A DNA stretch of 64,000 bases from Desmodesmus armatus. Lineage: Eukaryota > Chlorophyta > Chlorophyceae > Sphaeropleales > Scenedesmaceae. A program made the translations under genes and the position numbers. Where the stretch lies: the NCBI GenBank assembly GCA_007449985.2, contig VIIQ02000559.1, positions 216,501-280,500 on the forward strand, given 5' to 3'. The notes under the pieces are model-generated. The model saw only the letters and a program-made list of their open reading frames with translations, was not told the origin of the DNA and did not search any database. The number at the start of each line of letters is the position of its first letter. The stretch's first letter is position 1. Below, in pieces: positions 10,569 to 23,200 of this stretch.

Positions 10569-11079
10569 CTTGCAGTCAGGGTCTCCCAGCTCTTGGCCGT
10601 TGGTAAAGCCGTCCTTATCGCTGTCCATTTTGCAAAGGGCTGGTGTCCACTTGAACCCTGCTTGCCTGAAGTCCTGTAAAGCGATCAAAACACAAGGCAT
10701 TTGGCAGTGTGTCAGCAGGGTGCATGCTGCGTGTTGTCCCGCTGCTTGGGGAGGGACATGCAGACAACTTGTTGGGATAGGGACCGGAGGTACTACCGCG
10801 TAGAAGCAAGTACAACGCTTGAAAGTGCATACATGGCATTCCCTGGTGCACTTACTGCTGATGTATCCGGTCTTTGGATACACCATATGTCTGTGTACAC
10901 AGATCCACGCTCACCTTTCCAAACTGGTTCAGTTCTTTACCAGCATGACCAACAGCATCCACCTGCTGGCCTTTGACAACAGGTAGGCTGGGAAGCTCGC
11001 TTCTGAATGCGGGACGAGCCCATGCGCTGCCCAGAGCGGCACATGCCAACAGCAGCAACAGCAGTCGTGCTACAGCCAT
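10569..11079 (-). CDS. Temptin-like secreted protein (3' end unresolved)
   Basis: Exon 1 (11079–10915, 55 codons) begins MAVARLLLLLLACAALGSAW, a clear signal peptide, and includes VGHAGKELNQFGK. It ends at AAAG|GTGAGC in phase 0. Exon 2 (10673–10569) starts after TTTACAG and reads DFRQAGFKWTPALCKMDSDK then DGFTNGQELGDPDC. The order 'VGH…N.FGKDF..AGF.WT..LC..DSD.DG..NG.ELGDP.C' is the hallmark of the temptin Cys/Cys domain, first known from the Aplysia attractin partner temptin and widespread in algae and fungi. The D-x-D-x-D-G run resembles a calcium-binding loop. A donor-like AAG|GTGTGC follows exon 2, so more exons are expected below 10569 but none could be placed. The role is probably extracellular; the ligand is unknown. 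Confidence 0.72.
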
Positions 11080-12429
11080 CGCGCTAGTTCCTGGTTGAAA
11101 TTGGGACTGCTGAACAACAATGTCGAACAACAAGGACCTGCACAAACAGGGGTTTCGTCGATAAGCGAAGGGGACCCTCCGCGGCCGCTTGTTACGAAGC
11201 AAAATGACGCACCGGTACATATTCCGGATTCCGTCATCATTACACATACGTACGTTGTGGTCGTCAACAGAATTGCTTCCAGTTATGATCAGAGCCTGAT
11301 TCAAGAGCAGACAGATACGGATAGGTGCCCTTGACATGCATGTTTGGGCACTTTTGGCCCCAGCTGGGACTTGTGGTGTTGGTCAATATTGGCCCCAGAC
11401 ACCCCACACAGCAGAGATGCGGATGCATGTAGCGTTTTGCAGCTGGTTTGAAGAGGCTCCAAGCCGTCAAGTTTTGCTTTGTGGATGGAGCCACCCTGGC
11501 AGCGACCTTGGATCAGTGCTTGTGGCAGGCCAGGCACATGCATTGTTGGTTCGACATCGATTTAATTGTGGCTTGAAAATTGATTTGATTGATCCAGATA
11601 GCTTTGTGGTGCTTGAAAAGGTGAACCGCATGCTCAAGAGCGGTGATGCTAGCTGCCCTGCTGCTGCGGACACCTGCATTCCCCGCACACGTAAGAGACC
11701 TGTGGCAGGGTCAAAACCGGTCTCGGGAGCCGTGTTGTAATCAACTATCGGATGTAACTGTAGCTATGACGCACTCACTGCCAAGATGACCTCTGGCACA
11801 CATAAAAAAGGGGCAACGATTGACTGTTGTAATAAGATCGCAGAGGCTGAAGCTGCCGTGTCTGTCAACGAAAAGAAGTAGTAAGTGATGCAACCACGAT
11901 TGTTGGTAGGACGGTCATTGGAGTGTCTGAATATGAATTGCATGAATGACCTACATCGACAAATACAGCAACCTTACATCGTGTAAAAGACACACCTCCA
12001 AAGACGCTGCACAACAGCAAAAGATCTCAACTTCAAATTGAACTGACAGCTGCTGCAAGGCACAGCAGCCAAACGTCATGATGGCCTCAACTCCAAAACC
12101 ACACGGCGATTTGCCACACCAATCTCTCTCTTTGGCTGCTGCAGCACCCGCCACACCAACTCATCATCCTGCTCAACGGTCACAAACAACAATACTGGAA
12201 CCCACTCTCCTGCCTCCCAATACTGACACAACCGTCACAACTGCTGCCCTCGTGGGGGCTGGGCAAGAGGGGCTGGGCGAGAGAACGGCTGGGCCCTCCT
12301 GATTGCTACGGCCGGCCAGTCCTGCTGCTCCTGCCGCTTTACAAGGGACCAAGTAGGGATGGACATGCAAGTGCCGCTGCTGCTGCTGCCCTTGAAAGGG
12401 CTGGGCTGGGGGGCAGTTGGCCCGCCAGG
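11080..12429. other. Upstream region of the temptin-like gene, no further gene supported
   Basis: The first few hundred bases should hold the promoter of the minus-strand temptin-like gene. The plus strand is open at 11336–11740 (segment FNCGLKIDLIDPDSFVVLEK), but start, splice sites and family are not recognisable, so it is only noted. Confidence 0.3.
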
Positions 12430-12470
12430 CCCTCAGGGCACCATGAGGCTGCGCACTGGTCCAGAGCACA

Positions 12471-12528
<58 letters not shown>

Positions 12529-12965
12529 CCTGACAATGCTGAAGTGCTGCAGCCGCCAGGCCGCGCATTCCACAGCTGCTGTTGCTTCTGCTTCTGCTGG
12601 CCCAGCGTAAACCCTAAACCCTATTAAGGGCTGGGTGGCGGGGCTGCTGGGCCGTACCGCCCCACGGGAGCCACCACCCCACGCAACTCCACTGGTGCTG
12701 CTGCTGCTGGCCCCCGCGCCGCATCTTCCACTGCTGCTGTTGCTGCTGCTGCCCTGCTGCTGATGGCTGGGTAGTGGGGCCGCTGGGCCGTACCGCTCCA
12801 ATGCTGCTCTCCTGCCGTTGCTGCTATTGCCCCCAGAGCTGCACGTTCCACTGCTGCTGCTGCTGCTGCTGCCCTGCTAAGGGCTAGGTGGTGGGGCTGC
12901 TGGGCCGTACCGCCCCACAGGGGCCACCACCCCACGCAGCTCAGGGGTTGCGGGTCGGTCCGGTG
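12430..12965. repeat. CTG tracts and a three-unit minisatellite around an interstitial telomere block
   Basis: (CTG)n at about 12474–12525 is followed by CCCTAAA units at 12608–12623. Then three diverged copies of a unit beginning GGGCTGGGTGGCGGGGCTG and continuing into GCTGGGCCGTACCGC start near 12629, 12766 and 12888. Each is followed by a CTG tract, and two carry the CACGCAACTCC/CACGCAGCTC segment. Confidence 0.7.
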
Positions 12966-13469
12966 CGTACTGCTGCTGCTCCGAGCGCTGCTCCCACCGG
13001 CTGTGTGTAGCTGCATCGAGCTGCTCTTGGTGCTCCAATAACCTGTAGCAGTAAATAGCCGGTTGTTGGTGTCATTATTCAGCTTTGGAGACCATCCATG
13101 CAAGTAGGGGAACAAAGCTATGTACGACAACCCCAAAACTGGAAGCAGTCAGGCGACTTGCATCCTGCATGCTTTCCATAGAAGCAAAACAGGTATTAGG
13201 TGCCGCCAGGGCAGGCCAGCCCCCCATCACATTTCTAGCTGGCCGTTTCAGTTCGTAGCAGTGCTGCAAAGTGGCCGTGCACCAAAGTGAATTGTGATGC
13301 ACACCCGCTGCACTATCACCAGCACTCAACAGGACAAGCAACACCACCCAGCGGCTCACCTGCCCAAACCACAGCGTGTCAATTGTGGGCACCTACACCT
13401 GAAAACTACATGCTATACTGCTGGTGCCTGTACTGCCGCAGTATAGGCATCAGTGACGCCCTTCTCCTT

Positions 13470-13720
13470 ACCTGTCAATGCCTTCTGGCCACGTGACCTT
13501 GTAAAAGCCCTCTCCACTCCTGGTGATCCTCCTGGTAATCCTCCCACCCGAGGTTTTGAGGTCTTTGCTGCTGCTGCTGCTCCCTCCCTCCTAACCCCCA
13601 CCCCTCCTAGTGCACCCCCCTCCCCCGCCCCCGCCAAAGTACCAACTTCCGTACCTGTCAATACCTTCAGGCCACGTGACCTTGTAAAAGCCCTCTCCAC
13701 TCCTGCTGATCCTCCCACCC
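13470..13720 (-). repeat. Duplicated 3' end of block B9 with its donor (copy 1)
   Basis: The segment reading GEGFYKVTWPEGIDR|GT on the minus strand occurs with donor at 13655 and again, slightly changed, with donor near 13475 (GACAG|GTAAGG). The downstream copy keeps the splice site but loses the frame leading into it. Confidence 0.7.
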
Positions 13721-16700
13721 AGCGCCGCCAGATGCTCCATAATACCAGCTGTCTCGCTGTCCTCCCCACCCGCAATCCTGATAGTCGTAGATCTGATGGG
13801 ATCCTCCCCATCTTCCTTCTCCCAGTCTTCTTTCTCAAAGAGATCCTCTCCTAGCAGCGCCCTGAGCCGCAACCTATCTGCCCCCACACCCCTCCTCCTC
13901 CCCATGACACCTCCCCCCACTCCTGCTGACATTCCTGTTCCCGCTGCTGCTGCAGCGGCGGAACTGCTAGCTCCCACCCCAGCAGCAGCAGCAGCGGCCT
14001 TCGCTCTTTCAAGCTTCCTTTGGATACAGTAGTGCTCCCAAATCTCCTGAGTCAACTGTAGGTCCATGCTGCTGCTGTGCGGTGTGAACAGAGACGGTAG
14101 GGCACCCAGAGCAGCCTCATTCCTGTAGTCGTTGAGCAGCACCTGGTATGCCCCTGTCACACTGCTGCTGCTCTGTGTGGAGGCTATTGGGATGCGCGGC
14201 ACTGCTGCTGCTGCTGCCGCTGCTGCTGCTGGTCGCAGGCCTGCGCGAGCTGCCTGCTGCTGCTGATGCTGGTGGTGGTGGTGCTGGTGGTGGAAGCTCT
14301 GGGGTTTCAGCAGGTCCAGCACACGCCACTGGCGAGACTGCCCAACCTGCACGCACAACAGGGACAAAAGACACAGATACAAAAGGATCCAGATGTAATT
14401 CCTCATGCTGAGCAGCAGCAGCAGCGTGGTGCGGATGCTGCCACGCTTGCAGAGCTCATGCCTGTGCTGCGTCATTACTTACCATACACCTGATAGTTGC
14501 GGTGCAGGGTCCGGGGTTCAAGCATCTGTGGTTGTGGGATACAGCGCCGTCATGGGTTCGGGCTTCAGGGTCGGCCCTAGTGGCCTTTCATTTCACAGGG
14601 TTTGCGTATACTCACCCCTATCCCTCCTGGCACTGCTGCTGTGCTGTCACGCTGAGCACAATTTCAAACAAGCCATGGGTGAAAGTCAGTGCAAGTTGCA
14701 TTGCAGGGCCTGCAAGGTACATGTAGTGTGCCTCACCATACTACTGGCTGTGTGTAGGGTTTAGGGTTTACTAAACCCTGAACCCCTCACCCTGCGCTCA
14801 ACGCTGCTGTGCTGCTACACTGAGCTGCTACACTAATAGCAATGCCTTCGTCTCTCGATCTTCTTCACATAGCTCAATGCAATTCAGAGTCTGAGCACTA
14901 TGAGGGTTTAGGCCTCAACCCTTACGATGCGAAGTCACACTGTTTCGAACAGGTCAGTCACTCACCCTCACACTTGGCTGCATGGCACACTGGTGGATGT
15001 CGCTGCACTCCGTACTGCAGCTTTGGTTCCAACAGTAGGTACACCACCAAATCTGGTCCTGCAAACAGCAAAAGGGTGGCAGCAACAGCACAGTACAGTC
15101 TCGATACAGTGGCAGTACAGGTACAGTCTAGTGCAGTAGATTGCAGTACAGTACGTTACAGTACAACACTGAGGCAAAGAGTCCCAGCTTTGGCAGCCAG
15201 CCAGCACTCCAGCGGCTTGTAAGGTTCGTCACAATATCCATGCTCCTTGGGGGTTCAAAGGCAGGGGTTCAGAATGATGCCTTCAAAGTGGATACCAGAG
15301 GCGTGAGACTGACAAACACATAATGGCCCACCACGCTCATCAGCCCCACACTTGCTGATTGGAGGGAGTGACCTCTCCCGCAATCCTACACCGCACCACG
15401 CTATACCAAACCGCTGCATGCTGCACCACACCGCGGTGTGCCGCGCCATGCCATACCGCACACGCCGTGCCTTTATCACCATCCCTCATGCCGTACGGTA
15501 CCATGCCATATCGTACCACACTACACTGCAGAATGCCGTGTCACAGAGAACTCACCTTGCCTTGAGTCATGTGTTTTTCACACACACCGCAAGGGTTCTC
15601 AGTGGCGGTATTAGGTCCGTTCATGGCCCAATCCACGGGCATTTGCTGCAGCCCCAGCGCCAGGGGAGGATTACTCATCAGCCGCTGCAGCTGCGCCCCA
15701 CTGCTGATCTGACGCGCCGCATAACCAACAGCAAACACCCTGCGGACAAGAGACAAGCAGGAGCACCACCATATATGTGAGCGCAAGCTTTTTGGTCCGG
15801 GCGCTGGGCACCTCCTGGAACAAGGGGTGTTTAGGCGTCTCCCATCGGTGTGCGGCTCTGCCTCGGCTCCCGGCAGTCAGGTTGACTCGGCTGTTGTGTG
15901 TGTGGCCAGCCGGTGGGGGTCCGCCCCCCCTATACCTAACAACAAATGGTGAGCGCAAGTGGGTGAGCGAGACTCCTGGCAGGTGCTCTGACTGTACTGC
16001 TTTTCAGCTGAGGAAGAAGAAGCGCTGGCCTTGTAACAATCACACGTTGCATAACAGATACAGTAACCATCACGCAATACAGCCAGTAGATGCTGCAGCA
16101 GCAGCACCCTCAAGTGGCAGCAGAACCCACCTTGCATCCGGATTGTTGTACAACGCCTGGAGGTCCACCACCTGCACGACCGCGCCGCTGCCACTGCTGC
16201 TGCTGTTGTCACCAGCACCGCCGCTGCCGCCTCTGCTGCTGCTGTTCAGTATCGCAGGAGAGGCAGCTGTCCGTTGCCCTGGCTGCTGTGGAGTGTCGGG
16301 TGTGAGGGGAGGCGATGCGCCAACCCTTGCTGCCGCCACCGCCGCTGCTGCTGCTGCTGCTGGCACTCCATTGGATTGCAGCTCAGCGGATCCGGCCCGG
16401 CCCGCAGTGACAAGCCTGGCCACTCGTCCCAGCTGCTGCCTGCCTGTCGATCCCTGATCACCCTGCTGCCGCTGCTGCTGCTGGTTGGGAGCAGGGCTGC
16501 TGCTGGTAGTACGCCCAACCTGCGAGCCGCTTGGCTGCTGCTGCTGCTGTTGGTGGTATGCCAGAAGCCCGAGGTGCCACCAAACATACCAGGCAGGAAA
16601 TAGGACCTCACTCCAGGCCTGGAGGTAGTGAGGAGTCAGCTCCTGTGCCACAATGCCCTGCGTGTCCTGATCAGAACCCTCCTGACCCTCCTCCTCTTGA

Positions 16701-16778
16701 TGCTGCTGCTGCTGCACCGATGGCTGCTGGTCTTTCGTCTCTTGCTGCTGCTGCTGCTGCTGCTCTGTGGTGCCATTC

Positions 16779-16810
<32 letters not shown>

Positions 16811-18334
16811 GTCTGCTCGAGCAGCCGCCAGAGTTGCTGCCAGCTGCCCGCTGGGTTTAGCAGCAGTACCGCTCTTTGGCGGCAGCACCAGCCCCTGCAT
16901 CAGTGTCTTGCACACTGCTGCGTGGAACCCTGCTGGCGTGTAGAACAGCAGCTCAGGCTTTGGCTGAACCCTGGCCCCGTGAGGGTCCAGCGACAGCAGC
17001 ACCTGCAGCGATAGCACCGCCGCTGCCTGGCCGTCGCTGGTTTGGTGCTGAAACGCGAGGTTTAGGGTCCGCGCGTATTCCCGCCGGCGGGAATCTGAGG
17101 CGCGGGAGACAGCAATGCTGCTGCTGGAGTCGCGCGCAAGGACAGGGTGCAATGCCAGCTGCATCTGCTGCTGCTGCTGCTGCTGGCCCCACTCCCCAGG
17201 AGGTGCCCACAAATGGCGAGCCAAGCTGAGCACTACTGTGTGCCAGTAGGTTATGTCCGCGCGGTGGGGGCACATGTTGAAATGCTGGCGGAACCACTGC
17301 TGTGCTGCTGGCTTCAGCTTGCCCAGCAGCTCCCACAGCAGCCGCCGCATGAGGCAGGGGTCAGACCAGGACACGGGGAGGTTGCCGTACAGGCCCCCTG
17401 CTGCTGCTGCTGCTGCTGGGGTGCCGAGGAAGGTGTCCCTTTACTGCTGCTGCTGCTGCTGCTGCGGATGCCGTCGGCGGCAGGAGCATTACGGCGTGCA
17501 AGCTCTTCTGCTACACACATAGGACAGCGATCCTGTTGACCGAACCTGCGAAGGCCACTCTTTCCCTCCATCTCCCCCTCACTATCGCTGCTGCTGCTGC
17601 TGCTGCTGCTGTCCTTTCGCTTCAGCTGTTCCAGCACTTTCCCAGCAGCAGCCCCCGCAGCAGCAGCAGCAGCAGCCGCCTCTGCTCGCCGTGCTGCTTT
17701 CACCTGCCTTGCTATCTGGTTGACAAGCCTAGTATGGGTTTGCTCGTATGCAAGCATTGCCATGCTCTGCAGGCGAGTCTGTTTGCACCAAGCCTTTTGC
17801 CACGTAAGCAGGGGCTGTGCTAGGGCAGAGATCACGCTGTGGTCTAGCGCCAGAACCATCAAGTTGACCACCTGACTGACCAACTCACTATCCTCCTCGT
17901 CCCACTCCTGCTGCTGCTGCTGCTGCTGCTGCTCTGGCAATGGGCCAACAGGTGCCAGCTCACGACAGTCCGAACCCCCTGACCCAGAAGCATCCCCAGC
18001 AGCAGCGGCAGCAGCAGCCTTGCTGCCGCTGCTGCTGTTTGGCCCAGCTGAAGAGGACACTCCCAATGCTTTACAGCAGCTGTCGTTGATGTATCCCTGA
18101 ACCACTTGCTGCCAAACATCTTCTGACTGCTCGCACCAAAGTGCGTGCTCCGCTGGACCCCCCATATGCCGGTTCAGTATGGCAGCAGCGGGAGACGCTG
18201 AGGCACGTAAAGCAGCAGCATATACAGCACGACCCTCAGTGCTGTCGTCACTTGAGGCGTCATCACCAGCAGCAGCAGCAGCGGCGGCAGCAGCAGGCTG
18301 TGCACTCTGTCCCTGCTGCAAGGGTTGCAAGCCC

Positions 18335-18370
<36 letters not shown>

Positions 18371-19341
18371 AAGGATACTAACGGGCTCAGCTGCTGCTGT
18401 CCCAACTGCGCAAAGCTGTCCTGAAACCATGCTGCTGGTGATGCCGGGTGGGCGGCAAAGTGCGCCAGGAGGCAGTGGGATCTGAAGGCATCGTGCTCTG
18501 CTTCTGTCTTCAGTGTGCATTGCAGGTCCGCAATTCGCCTCCAGTGAAGATCAGCTGCTTCCTGCTGCTGCTTCGCCTGCAGCACCAGCTGCTGCATATC
18601 TGGTGTACTGCTGCTGCAGCTGCTGCTGCTGGTGCTGCTGCTGGTGTTGGTGGGGGCTGCTGGCTGGGCTGCTGGTGTGGTACTGGGGAGGTCCCGGGTG
18701 AACTGCAGGAAGCTCAACATCTGCAGCAGCAGCAGCAACAACAGCGGCAGCAGCAGCAACAGCAAGAAGGAAGGTTCAGGCAAAAGAGAGCAGCCAAAGA
18801 GAGCAATGTGCGCAACTTCACACTTGTGACCACCCCACCCCCAAAAGATGGCTAATCGCCATGTGGCAGCAGCACTAGCAGTACCAAAGTACCTGGCGGT
18901 TAACATAGAGAACAAGCTAAAGAACAAGCACCTTCTGAGGAAGGCAGAATGCTACGCCACGCCACCCGATGCTGAGCCGCACAGGGCCGCGCCAGACGCC
19001 GCACGCCATACCCAACACCAGTGCCCATGACACAACGTTATAGACACTATACCTGGAAAGCTAGAACAGATTGCGTGCTGAAGGTCAAACACCATTCAAG
19101 TCGGTTGGGGAAAACAAGAAACAGCAGGCCAACCCGCTTACCCTCGACGTGATATCCGCCTTTATTGTCTGCGCAACACGTACGCTGTTGGTGCGACCCT
19201 GCTTCGCTGCGTTGTCGCTGCACGCGGGACAGCACATGCACGCAGCGCGACCATCAGCGTTGCCGGAAACCAAATCTTGCCGGACGCCGAAGTACAGTCC
19301 CTCAATCGCCGTGAAAAGCAGCGCTGCTTGCACGGGGCAAC

Positions 19342-19377
<36 letters not shown>

Positions 19378-19727
19378 CGGGATATGACGAGGACTCGCCA
19401 GCTGCTGCTGCTGCTGCTGCGAGGGTGGAGGGCCCAAAGAAACGTGCGAGAGCAGTAGCTCCACACAGTGCTGCTGTATGCCATGCTATTGTGTCAGCCT
19501 CTGCCTCAATTGCCAATAAATCGCCCGCTGCTTGTGCTGTCTGACACCGACTGCAGCTGCATGCAGTGTCACAGCTGACCCCCTGCCCAGCTGCTGCTGC
19601 TGCTGCTGCTGCTGTCTGGACTGCTGGTGTTGCTGCTGCCGCTGCAGCAGCAGTGCTGCTCTCAGCAGCACCTGCAGCCGCGTCACCAGCAGCAGCAGGT
19701 GCCTGCTCTGCTGCTGGTGCTCCTTCC

Positions 19728-19777
<50 letters not shown>

Positions 19778-20182
19778 GCCAGTGCCCACATCACTTCCAT
19801 CAGCAGCAGCAGCAGCAGAAGCAGCAGCTGCATCAGCCGCGTTGACGTCACTTAGATACGTGCTGCAGAAGGTGTCAATCATACTGACCACAGTGCCAAC
19901 CACATCTGCAATGCTGACGCCCCCTGCCGCTGCTGCTGCTGCTGCAGGCACCGCTAGTGTCCCTGATGACTGTGCGGACGATCCACGCCCTTCCTGCTGC
20001 TGCTGCTGCTGCCGACTGCCTGCGGCACCATTTCGAAGCTTCGCAAGCAGCAGCTGCAGCTTGTTTGTGGCCACAGCAGCAGCAGCAGCAGCGGTGTCTT
20101 GTGCAGGCTGCCCATCTGTGTTTGAGGAGAGCTCCTGTCCTGCATCATCCTGCTGCTGCTGCTGCAGGTGCAATTGGCTCCC

Positions 20183-20217
<35 letters not shown>

Positions 20218-23200
20218 ATGGCGCTTGCAGTGCAAGAGCCAACTGCAAGGCAGCAAACACAACATTGCCCTGGACCGAATCAAGGCCAGGAGGCGATGCT
20301 GCGCCCCCACTGTCCTCATTCTGCTGCAGACCACCATTGCTGCCATCACCACTGCTGCCGCTGTCACCGCTGCTGCTGCTGCTGTCACCGCCGCCGCTGC
20401 TGCTACAGCCACCATTGCTGCCGCCACTGCTGCCGCCACTGCTGCTGTTGCTGGTTGGGTTGGCAGACGCGCGCAGCAGCAGCTCCAGGTTGCTTTGAGG
20501 GTCTAGACAGCAGTAGAAGTCATACAGCAGCTGCAGCGGACCCAAACTGTCCTCTGGATTCAGCCAAGGAAGGCCGAGCACTCCGGCATACATGAGACAC
20601 TCCCGCTCCACTTGTTTGAGTGCTGCTGCCAGGAACAGCAGCAGGGCTGAGGCGTGCTCGGGGGTGTCGGGGGGCGGAGGCTGGCTGCGGCAGGAAGGAG
20701 GCACGACACAATACAACAAATCAACACAGGGAGGCAGTGCCGTGAATGTTGTGCAAATATCAAGGCAAGTTGCAAAAACGCGTAAGTCGCTTGATGTGCA
20801 TGCGCAAAGAGGAGGTGTGAGACTGTACGTCAAGGTGTTCTGAGTGATTGCTACAGCAGCCAGCTAGGGCCCATAAGGCCGCCCAGCAGCCGTCAGTGCC
20901 TGTCTGCAATCGACCACAGCACAGCACAGCATATCGCAGCACAGCGTTGATTTGCCAAACCCAAGCATTGCCTGCGCCCCGCCCCACCAACACCACTCAG
21001 ACACACCTCCCTTCCTGTACGCACACCACACCACCACTGCCCCCCCCTCTCACCTGTCGCACATCAGTCCCGTTGCCACCTCTGCCGCCAGACACACCTT
21101 ACATCTCACCCCTACCCCCCCACACACACACAAACACAAACACCCCCTCTCACCTGTCGCACATCAGTCCCGTTGCCACCTCTGCCGCCAGACACAGCCG
21201 CAGACCAGGACACAGCTGACCAACAAGGCTGTCACCGTTATGCAGCAGTGAGGCCTGCAGCCCTGCACACTGCTTAGCACAATGTGCCCTTTCTTCAGGG
21301 CCGTATAGCTCGTCAAAGCTGCCTGGGACCCCCAGCTTGTCACTGCCACTGCAGCAAGCAGACACACGACATCAGGCACACACAAGCTTATAGAGATATA
21401 TACTACTATGTTGACCATGTCCTACGATGCATACTACTTTACTTCAATATACCACTATATATACATATAGTGGTATATATATATATATATATACACTTTG
21501 ACAAGCTATATTGAGAGAAAGAAGAGCAATGCACAGTCAATTTAGGCTGTGTGTCCTGAGACAAACACACATTTTGAGAGAACATGGCGCTTGACATCAC
21601 TAGAAAACCCGTGGCGCCGCTGCTAGTGCTGCTGCTAGTGCTAGTGCTAGTGCTAGTGTTGCTGCCTAAAGTAGGGCTGTGCTTGTGATTGGGTCCCCCA
21701 CTGCCGTGCTCTCCATGCCCGACCCTTTTCCATGCCCCCACTCTTCCTCCAGGACACTCACCCTGCTACTGCGTAATGCACCACGTCTGCTGCTGTGTAG
21801 GCCAACAGCTGCTGCAGCTCAGGAATGCCCTGTGGAGCAACACAGCACACAGCACACAGCACAAGCAGAGGTCGTCCAACATGCACACAGTGCCCTGCAT
21901 GCCAGAGGAGCTGTGTGTGGGGCTGCGCTGCAAGCAAACCACCCTGCTGCTGCCACACTGCCGCTGCTGCCGCTTCTGCTGCTGCCGCCACCGTCACTGC
22001 TGCCACCGCCGCCACGCCGCCGCTGCTGCTGCTGCGACACTGCGGCTGCTGCTGCATTTATCACACACACCCTCACACCTTGAGTGCTGCATTGCCCTTG
22101 GGTGCAGTCAGCTTTCAGCGAGCTCCCAACAATCCTCTTTCTGCTGCTGCTGCTGCTGACGATACCCCCCCCCCCCCCGACACACACAAAAGAATTACAC
22201 CATGCACATTTGCACACGTTGAGTGTTGCAAAGCCCTTGGGTGCAGACAGCTTCCAGTGAGCCGCGCGAAGCTCCTTCCTAGGTTGCTACTGCTGCTGCT
22301 GCTGACTGTCCCCCCCTATATTAACGCATACACACACCTTGAGTGTTGCAAAGCCTTTGGGTGCAGACAGCTTCCAGTGTGCCTCACGAACCTCCTCCAG
22401 CAGTGACCTTATGTGGGGGAAGTCGGGATGGTACTGGCTGGTCAGGTTCAGCTGCAGACAGACAGCAGTCAACACAGTCACACTTTCGGTTACACAAGCT
22501 ATTGACTCATCAAGGAAAGGAGGGAGCAGGAAGCTACTGCAGGACCAGGAGATAGTACTACACAACGCAGCGGGAGGGGCTGTGTTGGTGGCTTGGGAGT
22601 TTGATGCATGTGCCTTGCATGTGTGAGGAAAGCAGGGTCGTGCTGCCATCAAGATCAGATTCTGCTGCTGTGTGATGCTAGCTTGTGCTACCGATCAAGC
22701 ATCGCCCTCTGCTGTCACAATTGTGTGATGCTTGCAACCATGGACCCTGAACCACAGCCCTATCATCTTGGTGCTGCTGCTGCGAATTCAGTTCGCTGCA
22801 ATAGCCACTCAACCTGCTCGCTGATACCCTTACCGACAGACCCTGGAGGGCTTCTGGCACAAACATGCCCCCGTGCAGGATATGGTACATCGTGACCTCT
22901 GTCAGACAACCTGGGTCTGGGTTGCGGTCGTTGAAGGCCAGTGCTGTGTCCCCATAGACCTGCTTGAGAAACTTGAACCGAATAGCAATCTGCTGTTCGC
23001 GGGTGCTGGACCTGCTGGGCTTTATACCCTTGCCCCGCTCCAGCACTGCCAATGCTGCTGCTGCTTTGCCACGGACTCCACTGCTGCTACCAGAGATCCC
23101 TCGAGAGGCTGTGCTGCGGAGATGGCGCGCAAATTCATCGTCCGAGTCACTATCTTCTGCATCTTGGTCCTCCTGAAGCCGCAGCAGCAGCTGCCCCACC

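Noticed and set aside
12173..12801. Long open frames of polySer, polyGln or polyAla on both strands
   Set aside because: They are open only because CAG/CTG repeats lack stops. No conserved motif or splice structure supports a gene here.
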